DNA of 64,000 nt from Hypomyces perniciosus (GCA_008477525.1 SPDT01000010.1:1426001-1490000), one strand, 5' to 3'. Shown: positions 10,408 through 22,264, counted from the first letter of the stretch. A program made the numbers and translations. The notes: a model not told the origin generated them from the sequence alone.

Positions 10408-12343
10408 CTATTTCTGCCCTCCAGAGGGCGGCGGAGCTAGATAAGCCTTGCCCCCATCAACGAGAATCTGCTGATCGATTCGCGCCGCAGTATCCCCATG
10501 CTCAAGTCTCTTCCATGTTGTAATGCGTGCCTCCTCGGTGTCAATCTCGAACACTCGTATGCGGCGGGTGTATCCGCCATAGCCGGCATAGCCGCCAAAG
10601 CCCACGCCGCCTGCGTAGCACATCCACATGGCGGGAACCTTCTTGACCTCCTCCTTCTTCTTTTCAGGTTCGAGGGGTAGTTTCTTATCCCAGCCGGGAA
10701 GGAATGATTTCTTCACGTCTCCGTGTGATGAGAGAGAGCAATAATCGTTGACATGGTCACTGCAGATAATAGTCAGTAGGTGATTTTCGGTGGTGGCAGA
10801 GATGGGTTTTGCTTACTGTCCAGCACTGACCATGACAATACCCTCTTCAATGAGGGCATCATGGAATCCAGAGTTATAGACTGGGGCAGTGACTCCTTCT
10901 CGCCACTCCCCCACACGAGGGAGATCCCAGTCTGCGTATTCGGTCAAGGGGATGTGAACAAAGGAAATATCCATGTGTCGATGGGTGTATCCCTGATGAT
11001 TCTTCTTGAGACTAGCAGCAGTTTTTTTGAACCACTCAATCTGACTGGGCTTGAGCCAATCATAGCCAGGATAGTGCCGTTCATCAGGTGAGTATGAATG
11101 GGTGTCCAGGAGATAAATAGTCACGGCAGAGTGATCTGAGTGGCCCCGTGCCAGGACCTCGATGTAGTAGTTTCCTACGCCGTCGACGTCCACGGGTCCA
11201 GCTTTGGATAAGGAATAAGGGAGGGTCTCCATGATGGCCATCTGGGCCTCGCGGGACATGGTTTTTTCATCATCGTGATTGCCAAAGATGGCGGCATAAG
11301 GTATCTTGCGCTCAATGAGAAGAGAAGCGTACTTGTAAATAGCCTAGGAACGAATCATTAGGGTGTCTGTTAGAGATTGGAGGGTAAAATAGGGGCCAAC
11401 GAACCGAAGGGGCGTCCGGGGCAGTGTCACCGTTGACCTGATCGCCGCTCAGGATAACCAAGTCTGGCTTCTCCTCATCAAGCATCTTGGTCAGGAAGTC
11501 AAGTGTCCGGGGGTCAGCCTCACACTTCCCCCCCTTGTAGGTGTCTGGGACGGCCTCCCGACAGTTACCAACCCCAGTGCTGAGATGCAAGTCTCCGACC
11601 TGCATGATCTTGAACCGTCCAGTATCAGGGATTCTGGGCTTGGGCTTCTTAGGCTCTCGCGGCACTCCTCTCCGTATGGTAACATGTGCGCTGAGCAAGT
11701 GCCCACCCGTACCAAGGTTCAAAGGTCTGCCAACAATGCCCCATCCGTCGCGCGCCTCCGTTGCATCGTCGCCAAATATTACGTCCACATCTGTTACAGC
11801 CAAGTCCGAGTCGCTCGATTTCCTGTTCTTAGAGCGCTTAAGCCATAGCCCAGCCGATCGGGGCTCCCAATGCTCCTTCGAACCGGAGGGTTCCTCGGGA
11901 GTCGACGACCCCACGGAAACACCCACGACAATCCTGTCCTCGTCCGTGAGATCCTCCTCCCGCTTCCGGCTCAAGTACATGTATGCGCTCGACGTCCATG
12001 TCCTCCCGAGGTACAGTTCCTTATCGATGCGCTGCCATTTGTTGGAGTCGAGGACGCAGGAGGAGAACGGCTTGAGGCTGTTGCATGTTACGATGGCGAT
12101 GTCTGTGACGACGAGGCCCGGGTGGTGGGAGGGCATGTAGCTATGGATGGCATTGGGGAGGACTCTGTAGTTTCGGTCGAGGAAGAAGATGACGATGAAG
12201 GTGAATGCTGCCGCAGCGCAGAGCTGGGTGAGTGTCCGAACCTGTCATCAATGCACACAGCATATGGTTAGCTTGGCCCTTTTCGACGTTCAATGGCCCA
12301 TGGGCAAACAAGCACAAGAGCAACTCACGATGCGTCGCGTCAT
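10408..12343 (-). CDS. Dcr2-type calcineurin-like metallophosphatase
   Basis: Four exons on the minus strand give 576 aa: 12329-12343, 11405-12241, 10817-11343, 10408-10759. The first exon encodes only MTRRI. Residues about 6-26 form one hydrophobic segment (LCAAAAFTFIVIFF), so the protein is predicted to be a single-pass type II membrane or secretory-pathway protein. The metallophosphoesterase core shows the expected metal ligands in order: KIMQVGDLHLS (D-x-H, about residue 220), SGDQVNGD, FGNHDDE spanning the exon 2/3 join, and near the end AGHDHVNDYC (G-H-D-H) created by splicing exon 3 to exon 4. This matches the fungal family named after yeast Dcr2, a phosphatase implicated in cell-cycle start and in the unfolded protein response. 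Downstream is YGGYTRRIRVFEID, the usual C-terminal strand of the family. Convergent with the NLR gene; no functional link is implied. Confidence 0.9.
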
Positions 12344-13218
12344 CTTAAAGAGCGTCCGGAGGGCTCCAAGCCAGTCGACAAGTTGTAGTTTCGAGTATCA
12401 GTGCAGCGCCGTCCAGAGGAGTCTCCTCAGAGTCGCGTGATTCGCATCTTCTTGGCGCCGCCTGCTATATCATGGTGTGGCGATATGGAAGTATCAGGTC
12501 GATCGATGACGGCGTTTAGAGATTCGACAATGGCCACGCAAACAAACATGCAGCTGCCCCGAGTAGTAGAGACGGTCTCGTGTTCGGTACTCGAACTCTG
12601 GGAGATTGCGAGTCTGTAGCGGATTTTCTGCAGTCGAGCAATGCTACTAATAGCAGCTCAATGGATCCTGGATCTCATTCAAGGGGCACGAAGGACCATT
12701 GTGGCGATGCACGTATCGGTGATAGCTGTCATCTGTATTTCCCCGTAGTAGTTAGTTAGTACTAAGGTACAAGATCTTGCACTAATAGATACCTATGAGT
12801 AGTAACATATTAACCTACCTACCTTGGTAGCAAGTTGCCACAGCTTTATAGTTATAAAATGTTTTTATTAGACTGAATATTATTTTATTATTTCACAGAA
12901 AAATGAAGTTTTTATTTTGTTTACCTAAATGCTTTACAGAACATAGTACTACGGCAGGGGTGGTCGGCGAAGGTACCTTGCTCGTAGTACGAAGTGCGGA
13001 GTACATACTCTCAATATGGATGTCGAGAACACGGATATAATTTTAAACCCAACTCCGGACTCCGTTCGGAGTAGCCATGAGCTTTAATAACCCCCAGGAC
13101 TAACTGTTTTTCTCTTGAATAATAGGGGTCTCTCGCCTTGGTAGGTATGCAGACCTACTAGAGCACGAGTAGTAGGAGAAGTAGTATTGAGAAGGACCAA
13201 AAAAAATGAATGAAAAAG
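12344..13218. other. intergenic, AT-rich in part
   Basis: This is presumably the phosphatase promoter near 12344-12700. Around 12730-12960 the DNA turns AT-rich with many TAGTA/ACCTACC motifs. No coding potential was seen. The degenerate sequence could be a remnant, but no element ends were identified. Confidence 0.35.
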
Positions 13219-13225
13219 AAAAAAA
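13219..13225 (-). terminator. Pol III terminator of tRNA-Trp copy A
   Basis: On the minus strand a run of seven T follows the tRNA 3' end by three bases, followed by further T runs. Confidence 0.8.
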
Positions 13226-13228
13226 GAA

Positions 13229-13363
13229 TGAGGGACAGGTGATTCGAACACCTAACCTTCAGGAATTCCCAATCTGGAATCTGACTGTATAATTATTAGT
13301 TTTGTGACCCTTAGTCGGAAATATTGTGCAAGACATACCGCGCTACCGTTGCGCCAGCCCCCC
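13229..13363 (-). tRNA. tRNA-Trp(CCA), copy A, with an mRNA-like intron plus a short canonical intron
   Basis: Read on the minus strand, the gene has a GGGGGGC acceptor arm pairing with GTCCCTC (two G-U pairs), and the D-arm TGGCGCAACGGTAGCGC, which is the standard eukaryotic tRNA-Trp D-arm and A box. The anticodon CCA is at 13277-13275. The T-arm AGGTGTTCGAATCACCT holds a B box, and the discriminator is A. Two interruptions are present. The first, 13285-13338 (54 nt), lies after position 26, begins GTATGT, contains ACTAAT and ends ACAG, like a fungal spliceosomal intron. The second is a 9-nt intron after G37, whose GGAAT can pair with ATTCC around the anticodon, as in ordinary tRNA introns. 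Without both, the exons give a normal 72-nt tRNA. The A31-C39 pair is mismatched in all three copies. Confidence 0.85.
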
Positions 13364-14535
13364 TTCTTGTTGTTGTCGATCCTTAGACTTTTCGACCTTT
13401 ACTTCGTACTCTGGAGTGCCGAAAGTAGTGCGTTCAACCAATCCTCCATTTCATTGTCATCGTAACTCGTCATCTAGAAGTCCTCATGCCAAGGTTCATT
13501 TGAGCATCTTCGGTGACTAGGCTTTCAAAGGAAATACACCATGTAGGGATGACTAAGTTGAATTTTCACAAACCGGGAACTTCTTGAGAACCGCTTTTGA
13601 TAGATATAGCGGCGTCTTGATTAAATCCTGGCAGGCTACCCTCGACTTCACAATGGTGCTTTTGGAGTCAACCTTCCCCTGTGATAAGATCGAAGTTGAG
13701 GTGGAATATTGACCAGCTGGTCTTCTTAAGTGTGTTGAACTCGTCGGAAATAAGTGCGTTGCAACGTTGTAGCGTATCACACATCGAGTTCGTTGGCAAT
13801 GAGTGACGAAAGGACATACTTTGATCCTTGAGATAGCTGTATCGAGATCATGGTGGATCGTAATGGATGGCACTAACCTCGAATATGTATCGTCAGTTGC
13901 ATATTCTCAATGTCGCACCGGGAAGTGATATTCGTGTTCGCGGCAACACTCACACCGTCCACGCCGGCCAGGGATTTATAGCTTTCAACTAACTCCTTAC
14001 TTGTCGTCTGTGGGGATGCTTTGGAGTCGGGAGTCTTCCTTCACGCCCCAGCTTTTTGTGATTTGGATGAGGAATTGAGATTTGTGCAGCCATAGTGGAG
14101 GAACATTCTAGCCTGGACTCATGTTCCACAACAGACTTCGGCAACTGTGCTCATACTTTTTCCGAGTTCAAACATAAAACTCCTCTTGTATATCATCTAC
14201 TGGATAATATCGAAATACAACCAAAGCCTCGCGTCGAAAGAGGAGGTCATAAATGGGATATTGGTTTGTATTGCACCCGACCTTCGTGATCGAGATATTT
14301 TGTTCATCGCTGCCACTGTTCTCCTACGCTACCCTTCTCTCCTGGTTAGCAGGCAAGTGGAATACCCAACCATCAGGAATGCATTGGAGTCGAGAAAAGA
14401 ATAAGGACGTCCCAACTTAACAGGAAGAAATCAATATGCTCAACCTAGGTGGGCAGTACGTAGTAGCAGTTACAGATTAGCAATGCAATCTCTATAGTGA
14501 TAACTACCGAGACTTTTGGTAACTCACATCAAGTT
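13364..14535. other. spacer between inverted tRNA-Trp copies
   Basis: About 1.2 kb separates copy A (minus) from copies B and C (plus). Only short frames occur, with no recognisable domain, and no terminal repeats were found by eye. Confidence 0.4.
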
Positions 14536-14671
14536 GGGGGGCTGGCGCAACGGTAGCGCGGTATGTTTACAACACTATCTCCAACCAACTCCACATGAAG
14601 CTAATAATTGTACAGTCAGATTCCAGATTGGGAATTCCTGAAGGTTAGGTGTTCGAATCACCTGTCCCTCA
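14536..14671 (+). tRNA. tRNA-Trp(CCA), copy B, with an mRNA-like intron plus a short canonical intron
   Basis: Same exon sequence as copy A. The 5' exon, 14536-14560, ends in GCGCG. The insert 14561-14615 (55 nt) begins GTATGT, has GCTAATAAT 13 bases before its end, and ends TACAG. The 3' exon resumes with TCAGA (anticodon-stem 5' strand). The anticodon CCA is at 14623-14625, the canonical-site intron at 14627-14635, and the 3' stem strand CCTGA at 14637-14641. B box GTTCGAATC is present and the gene ends at A 14671. The interior of the 55-nt insert is unlike those of copies A and C, while its ends are conserved. Confidence 0.88.
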
Positions 14672-14673
14672 TA

Positions 14674-14682
14674 TTTTTTTTT
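14674..14682 (+). terminator. Pol III terminator of tRNA-Trp copy B
   Basis: Nine consecutive T start two bases after the tRNA 3' end. Confidence 0.85.
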
Positions 14683-14761
14683 ACTTTTTTCTCAGTACAG
14701 ATTTTCAAATGCAGCCTTTATAAGGACCACTTCGTTCGAACTTGGCAACTAGCATCATGTT

Positions 14762-14896
14762 GGGGGGCTGGCGCAACGGTAGCGCGGTATGCTCACTATA
14801 ATATCATCACAGCGAGAACTCGCAGCTAATATCTCAGTAGTCAGATTCCAGTTTGGGAATTCCTGAAGGTTAGGTGTTCAAATCACCTGTCCCTCA
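14762..14896 (+). tRNA. tRNA-Trp(CCA), copy C, with an mRNA-like intron plus a short canonical intron
   Basis: The 5' exon is 14762-14786. The insert 14787-14840 (54 nt) begins GTATGC, carries GCTAATATC and ends AGTAG. The 3' exon has anticodon CCA at 14848-14850 and a 9-nt intron at 14852-14860; that intron differs from copies A and B at its first base (T for A), which leaves the predicted mature loop unchanged. The T-loop reads TTCAAAT rather than TTCGAAT. The tandem copy lies 90 bp downstream of copy B. Confidence 0.87.
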
Positions 14897-14901
14897 TTAT
14901 C

Positions 14902-14907
14902 TTTTTT
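14902..14907 (+). terminator. Pol III terminator of tRNA-Trp copy C
   Basis: A run of six T starts five bases after the tRNA 3' end. Confidence 0.8.
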
Positions 14908-15473
14908 GGCCTTTTGGAGGATTGATACCTCAGTAGGTTCCTTTTCCTTTTTGATACATACGCCATGTACCTATCATAGTGTTAATTGCGTCTTTTATTC
15001 AGTTTGTTGTATTCAAAGCCAGATCATCACCAGGCAAAAGAACAGACGAATGGAAAGCGCAGTTCTTAGGCTTACTGGTCCGTGCGCGATTGTACCGTGA
15101 ACTAAGATCCCAGCCCCTTGCCGGTACTAGTACTACTTCAGTAGTAGTAGTAGTAATACTGCTGGATACCTACTTCGTACCAAAGGTCAGCTCCCCAAAA
15201 AGGCCTTCACCGCGTAAAGTCCATCGCCTCTTGACCGTGTCCTGATATCACCATCATCAGACACTCGTCAGCTTCGCCTCTTGTTCGCTCAAGGTACCAA
15301 ACTCTCTGCGCATCTGTGTGGCTTCTTCCCTTGACGGCCGCATACCGCACGCACCCCTTGATTCACCTCCCTTTCAACCGCCGCGATTCTGCGTCGCGCG
15401 CGCGATCCATCAATCCTTTCACCTTCAAACTCCTCCCTTCCTCCACCCGTACACATAACACACACAGAGCGCA
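14908..15473. promoter_or_regulatory. spacer and presumed promoter/5' UTR of the SAP gene
   Basis: It contains a short AGT/ACT trinucleotide run near 15127-15158 and a C/T-rich leader just before the ATG at 15474 (about 15400-15473). No RNA gene was recognised. Confidence 0.4.
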
Positions 15474-16409
15474 ATGGCCGACTACTCATCCCTCAAGGTG
15501 CCGGAGCTGAAGAAGCTCTTGGCTGAGAAGAAGCTGCCTCAAACAGGCAACAAGGCCGATCTCATTGCACGGCTGCAGGAGGACGACAAGAAGAACGCGG
15601 CCGCCTCGTCAGAGGAGAAGGATGACGAACCTGGTACGTAGCAACTACGCAACGAACGCCGTCGTGTTGATTTGGCGTGTGGAGCGATTGAGATCGTGGG
15701 ACATTACGCGCTGACATGCATGTGCTCCTCTCCAGCTGAGGCCAAGGAAGATGAGATCAACTACAGCGACGACGAGCCTTCTGCGCCAGCATCCAAACCG
15801 GACTCTAAGCCCGAAGACAAGCCTGCAGAGGAGCCCGCCGCTGAAGAGTCCGCTGCGGCGGCACCCACAGATAGCGCCGCTGAGAAGAAACCCTCCGAGG
15901 AATCTAGCGACAAACCCGCCGACGGCGAAGCCAGCAAGCCTACTGCTGAAGAGGAGCCAGCCAAGTCTTTTGCCCTAGGCCTCTCCTCCTCCACTGCTGA
16001 TGAAGAGATGAAAAAGCGCGCCGACCGCGCCAAGCGCTTCGGCATCGAGCTCGATGACGAGACCCAGAAGCTTACCGAACGGGCGAAGCGCTTCGGCATT
16101 AACGATAAGGAATTGGCCACTGGACTGGACTCTGCTCTTCCCGAAAGGCCACTGAAGCGTGGTCGTGGTCGTGGCAATGAGGGAGAGGGGAACAGACCCG
16201 GTAAGCGTCGTAGTCAGGATAGGAGAGCTGGTGGAAATACTACTGGCGGCGGCAGTGGTGGTGGAGGTGGTGAGAGACGGAGCGCACGGAATAAGGGGAA
16301 GCAAGGGGGTGGGATTGGCGGCGGTGCTCCGAAGTCGCGGAATGTGTTGGATGATCCCACTGAGAAGGCGAAGGCGGAGAGGAGAGCCGCTAGGTTTGCT
16401 GCGGCTTGA
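15474..16409 (+). CDS. SAP-domain THO1/MOS11-like mRNA export protein
   Basis: Two exons (15474-15633 and 15736-16409; intron 102 bp, GTACGT...CCAG) give 277 aa. Residues 1-42 form a SAP domain: LKVPELKKLLAEKKLP then TGNKADLIARLQ, a helix-turn-helix DNA/RNA-binding motif. An Ala/Glu/Pro/Ser-rich acidic linker follows. Two tandem copies of RAKRFGI (around residues 148 and 167), the second leading into LPERPLKRGRGRG, are the hallmark of the THO1/MOS11 C-terminal domain. The protein ends in an RG/GGG-rich basic tail and a KAERRAARF helix. Members such as yeast Tho1 and human SARNP (CIP29) bind mRNPs in the nucleus and act in transcription-coupled mRNA export. Confidence in the family is high; the exact role here is by homology. 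Confidence 0.9.
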
Positions 16410-19400
16410 AGCAAGCTTGGTTTTTTTGTCAACGTTGAGGTCAATGTGGTGGAGGAAATTGTGATTTGGTTCCCTTACATGGCTAACTTTGGACCAAAGA
16501 TTAATGAGGGTTAACAGGGCAAGAAATGGATCGGGATGATGGAATGTATATTACATGAACGCGATTTACTAAAAGAGATGACCTACGGCGTTGTGGGGCT
16601 GAGAAGGGTTGTTCAGTTCGGAGTCCAAGAGTGAAGTGAAATTCTACAGGACATGTAACCTCTCACAGCCTTTAGGTAAGTCTCTGTTTGTCTTGGGGGT
16701 AGTACTTGATGTGTAGTTTCGTATGAAGAACCACAATCATGATGGACTGGGAACAGAGATAGGATGGTAGTGTAGTTGACGGTAGTCCTCGAACGCCAGC
16801 TATATTTTACAGCAATATTGACCAAAACCATGATGGCAGGCATCAACCATAGCAGTATTACATCTGGATATGAGAAGGTAAGCCGTAATGAAACTTGCCG
16901 CCAATGCTGAAGCAATTCTAGGCTTGGAGCACAAATAATATGCGCCAAATCATCCAACCTCAACATCTAAGCTGAGGCTGAAGATGCCACAGAATGTCAC
17001 GGGTTCTCGGACCCGTTCTTGGCCATCAGCCATCAGCCAAAGCCAAATCAATGCCCCAATTGCTCCTATCCGACACCATCTTCATCTACCATCACCTCTA
17101 CTCGACTACAAACAAAAGCCACAGTGAGGTCATCACAACCAGGTCATCACAGCCAGGAATATGTAAGCGCCCCAAATGATCATGCCTCGTGACCCGCATC
17201 CTTCTCGGTAGATGTATTCAAGGATCAACCCAAAAAGCTTGGCCAAAAAAGCGGTCCTCTCAGCCCGTCACGGAGCAGCCTTTGACGGACCTTCTGTGGT
17301 TCTGTGTCATGGCGCTGTGATCCTTTTTATTATCACACAAGCCACTTGGCGGAGGATTCGCTGAATGAGGTGTCGTTACGCGCCGAGCACGCCAGCTAGG
17401 GCGAGAGCCCGAGGTCGGAGGCGGTTGGGAGGGACCAATTATGCATAGGTGATATCAGCGAGGTCAATGATGCTTATCCTCTAGGATTTGAAGGCAGAGG
17501 AGAAGAGGGGAATGGGGAATGAGAGGAAATGATGCTCGGTTGCTGATTCTCAGCCGAGCCACTGATAGGAGCTTGCATAGCGAATCAAGAGCGATTCGTT
17601 CCTGAAGAACGTATGTCACACTCCACTAAGAGCAAGGTCGATAACCTATTCATTGCTCCAGCTCCATCAAGCATCGTCAATGCCCGGATCACTAGACTCG
17701 TAGCAGTTGACCAGACAGCAGGTCGCATGCCCATGGAGGTAAGAAGTGCACTGGCCGCTAAAACGGTCAACAAGGTAGTTGGCAAGTTAGTTAGTCTAGC
17801 TGGTGAAGAAAACGAGATAAATCCGCCAGTCTGTCGACCAGATAGGACCAATGTGGTGATGGCCTTGATGCTCGCTTGATCTGACCTGTCATAATGCAAA
17901 GAACCAAGAAGAGGCGCAGCTGGCGGCTCTTAAGGATGCTAAACCAACGCGCTAATCCCGCATCTACAGTCAAGGGGACCATTTTGGCCATCGTCCAACC
18001 ATGGCACAGGTGCCAGAGCCGACCCAACGGCTTGGTCATCACTTAAGGGTGAGACACCATTCATTCTCTCCGGTCCAAGAGGCCCACCCACGTGAATGAT
18101 TGCAAATGTGCCTCGAACGTTGAGGAGCCAACGGCCCCAAGAGCACTGGTGGTTGTAGGCGATGCACGCAGATCCATTAGTCGTCACGTTACCAAGAGTC
18201 CAGAGAGCCCTGCAGTTTCGGGAACCAATGGTAGAGTCGAAACCCCTGTCAAGTCCAACTCGACCCCAAGTTACAGAATCTCTTGGGCGTCGTTATTGGG
18301 CCAAAGGGTTCCGGGCTTCTATCTCTCCTATCTTGGTTGTTCTGGCTTGGTTTCAGTTCCAACGTGCCAATGCTGCCTGTCGATATACGCGATTTTGGCT
18401 GCATTTCGCCTCAAGCAAGATAGGCCTGTTAAAGCGATGCGTTGGTCGAATGCCCGTCAGCACCAGCCCAAGGTACAGAGTACTTAGATATTGGTCCCGA
18501 GTGACTTGACAGGGGTAGAGTTTTTCTTCCAAATCCCTACGGAGCTGATGGCTTTAGTAACGAGTTGACGAGTGTGAAGAGACTGGTGACAGTCTGGCAG
18601 AAGCTTTGATGATGTCGTCAGCAAGGTCAAGTGCATATCTGCAATGAATCCACAATAGGTATTCGGCAGGGAACAGCCACAGGGCACCAGCCCCACCGAG
18701 GCCCAAAATTCTGGCAGATTTACCGTTGCAGCCACGCGGGAGGAGGTGCCACGTCACAAGCCTCACTTTGGCCCGGTTGTGGCCGTGTGGCGAAGCAGCT
18801 CAATTTCTGCAGGCTTGGTAATAAGCTTGCTTGGTTGCCTCCAGACTATCGTCACCATCATGGCTGCTTTTTGTACGAAAGAACGAAAAAGCCTGTCGGT
18901 TGTTAGACACGGCCAGCGCATGGTAGTCGCCACTAAATCACAGGACCCTAATGCAGCTTTCAGCTAGTTATGGTCTCTGGGTCTAGCAATACGTTGCCAT
19001 ATCCTGGTTGATATCAAAGATTTTCAATCATCGCAAGCATGTCCCATTCCGAGGATTAGCGCTGCGGGCGTAGCGCGCGGCCGTTTGGAAGCCCGTCTGT
19101 TTCTATTATTGTCTCGCATGGTCCGTGTGGGTGATGCCAAGTTGATCAATTTGGTGAACTGGGATATTCTGGGATGTTGAAACTTGAGGCTGTCAGTCAC
19201 ATTGCAGGATGCTTGTACGAAGTAGGACTCGGCTTACGTACGTGGAGTATCTCCATTGTCGGAGCTTTCTGCACTGAGCCTCTACGCCGAAGAACGAAAA
19301 CGTGTCCCTTGGAAGAGTCTTTAGGTCACATCCCATGGGCTGTTTCTCATATTATATGGCGTGCCATGAGGCGAAAACAGAGGAAGTCCAGGGTATGTCA

Positions 19401-22264
19401 GTTGATGGTGGGTAACGGACAAGGTGCAGCAAGAGTGAGACATTGAGAGAAACATGATTGGAAGAAAAGTAAATGACAATAGCCAATCAGTCAATCGCCA
19501 TCTCGTCCAGGTCTCGGCCATGGGTTGAATATTGACGAATAGCCTTCTTATGTTGCTCGCGACCAGATGGCGTGTGTCGGACAATACGACAAGGACGAAG
19601 ACCGAGCTTCCAGAATGAACACCCCATCAGTGATGGGAGCTGCCCCGTTGCATACACGATGTGATGGTTAGTGTTGCACAACATGATTGCTCCGCTCCGT
19701 GGTGTGTATTGCCCATAGTGGTTTTCGTAATATGAATATCGAATGTGATAGACATTGACCTATTGGTTGGTGGCTTATAGACAAGAGTTGTGATCATAAC
19801 ATTCTTGCAGAAGCGAATCACTTAAGAAGATCCCGGGTAGGATACGCGGCCCAGTGATTGACATTCCAGGCCCTCCTATGCAAGTCGTAGATGCAGGATG
19901 CAGGATGCATCAATAATAATGACCGACGTGCGTCCGTTTGAGCACGGCGTTGCATCAAATACTACCACTTCTACTACTAATAGTATCTACAGCACGATAC
20001 TGTGTATCCTCGGGCAGCAGGTGTCCTATCATTGTGGCGACAGGGGCCTTTCGTAAGATGGACGACTAAGAATTCGGAGCCACTTGGCCATTGACAGGCC
20101 ACGATACATCGGCCCCCCTGGCTTAAGGAGCCCATGTCGTGATGGCACTAAATGGCACTGGAATAGGGTACTACTACTGCTGCTCCGAGTAGAAGAATCA
20201 TAAATTCACATATCCATGGAGCACTTGAAGTGATCTAGTACGGAGCGGGTCGATGCGGGGCAGACGGACAGGACAGTTGAGCTTCTTTAGTGGGAGCCAC
20301 TCGTTTAGCCGTTTGCACACACCACTTTCTTCACATCGTCACCCTCCATCTCTCTAGACGGCCCCAAGCCAAGCGCCGCCCAACAATATGTGCTGGAGCT
20401 AGTATTAACGTGTGCGCCGATCAGAGACACTGTCCAAGGGAGATCGGCCTTTCAGAGCCCGCAAAGCGAGACATGCAGGAAAGCAATGTCTTAGACCTGC
20501 AGACGCAGCTCCGGCGAACGGCGAAGCAGAACGTCCTGCTGTGGCTGGTGAAGGCTCCCAAAGAGGAGAAAGCGACCGGTGGACCTCGGAAGGCCACGCG
20601 CGCAGGCGTGTAGTATTACTATTCCTTGTCCCTCTCGTGGGATTTGAAGACATTCGACGGCCAGGAAGACCAACAGCAACAAGACAAGAGGGCCACTAGT
20701 TCTGCAGTGATGAGGAGGCACGCGCCAATGAAGCCCTCCCATGATAGCCGTCACCCTAGGCCTAACTAGCCCTCCCCGCCCGCGCCGTCAGGGACCACAG
20801 CGGCTTTTCTGCTTTTCTGCTCTTCTGCTCCTCTGCTCTGCTCCTCTGCTCGACGCCCAAAGGCCAAAGACTCGGCAGCCCCACTGATGGAAGAGACAGG
20901 CCTCGTGCCCAATCGCAACCTCGTCCTGCCTCTGGCGACATGCCATAGGACGACAGGTCCCAGACTTCATTTATGCGCAATGCGCATGGCGGCGCAGCCT
21001 GCATTTTGCAGCAGTAGCGGCAGCATAAGCATCGGAATCAGCACGCACGCAAATGGCACCGATCGTCCCAAGGCTGTTTCTCTCGACTAGTCATCGCATC
21101 GCCTCCGATCCGCCCTCCTGTTGACTGTTGGTTGACTGTTGACCGCCGCCTAAGCCCGCAGCATGTGGCCCCCCAAGCCGCCAGACGCCGACTGGATGTC
21201 CCGACTGCAGTCAAGGGTTTGACGTTTCTGCAGGCAAAATATAGCAATCCCTCCACAAGTACGAAGTACCACTCTAAAGCTGCCCAGGTATGGAGTACGT
21301 ACTTGTGTCCCAGTTGGTGGTGTCGTCCACTCACAGTCGTCCACCCGGAGAGGCCTTCGTCATCTGGATCCGGAGTACATAGACACAACAACGCCCGAGG
21401 CTTCTATGAGTCTCTCTCTCATTACCAATCCATCCTCTTGTTTCTCCTCCATTTTCCTTCTTCATCATGATTGCGGCCTTTTCACGTCTCCATATCCTTT
21501 ATCAGTGAAACCACCAGGTCCTTGCAAAGGCGGCTGTTTTGCCACTCCAATTTTCTCTTTGCCACTCCAGCATCCGCGACAGAACCAATCGTCTTCAAGA
21601 TCCTCATCGAAGCCAAATCCCCTGTCGATTCTCAAGACACGGGTTCTTTCCACCCTGCTCGAATCACCTTCCAAGGCGCCTTGGGTTGCACTAGGCTAGC
21701 CAGCTTTGACCATCAACACCCGCGATTGTCGTCCCACCCATCCCGCTGCTCTCAACTCACCACTACTACTGCCACCCTACTATTATTACCTTGTTCACGC
21801 TCCCATGCCGAATCTCTCTTTTCCTCCTGCCCCTGTCACATAATTCTTTAATACTCATCTACTGCCGCTTCCTTTGTTGCCGGTTGTAATTTCCTTTTCT
21901 CGGCCCTCCGTGGTGTACACGTCCTGTACTTTTCTATATGACATCAGCGGACTGATTCCCCTGCGGATTCCTCAGCGGCAGAACAAGGCTATTACACCCA
22001 CACATATTGCTGGTGTTCCTACTAATACCAGTGATTCTACCCGAGCTGGGCTGGGTCATACCTCAAACAAAAAAGCAGGACTTGATTACACGAGCATCGA
22101 CGAGGTACATTCGACCTAAGTTCTTATCAACACAACCTCTACCTGGTGTCTCTGCTGACCACAGAAGCAGGGCCTCGACACCACACCCTTGGACGGAAAT
22201 ATGCGCCACAATCTTTTAAAGGCATGTCCGAAATAATAGAACCGCCTCACGAGGTTGGAATAGC
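16410..22264. other. 5.9-kb intergenic region, no gene recognised
   Basis: No frame with a recognisable domain or plausible multi-exon structure was found on either strand. The last 850 bp (about 21,400-22,264) is pyrimidine-rich and resembles a long 5' leader for the next gene; it contains several upstream ATGs. The rest may hold non-coding RNA or decayed sequence, but nothing can be supported. Confidence 0.4.

Noticed and set aside
12344..14535. Transposon remnant carrying the inverted tRNA copies
   Set aside because: No terminal inverted repeats, transposase fragments or target duplications could be seen around the tRNA genes.
14561..14615. Possibility that the large tRNA-Trp insert is an ordinary 37/38 tRNA intron
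   Set aside because: The insert lies before the anticodon stem, and a separate short intron already occupies the 37/38 site; the GTATG-initial segment cannot pair with the 3' stem strand CCTGA.
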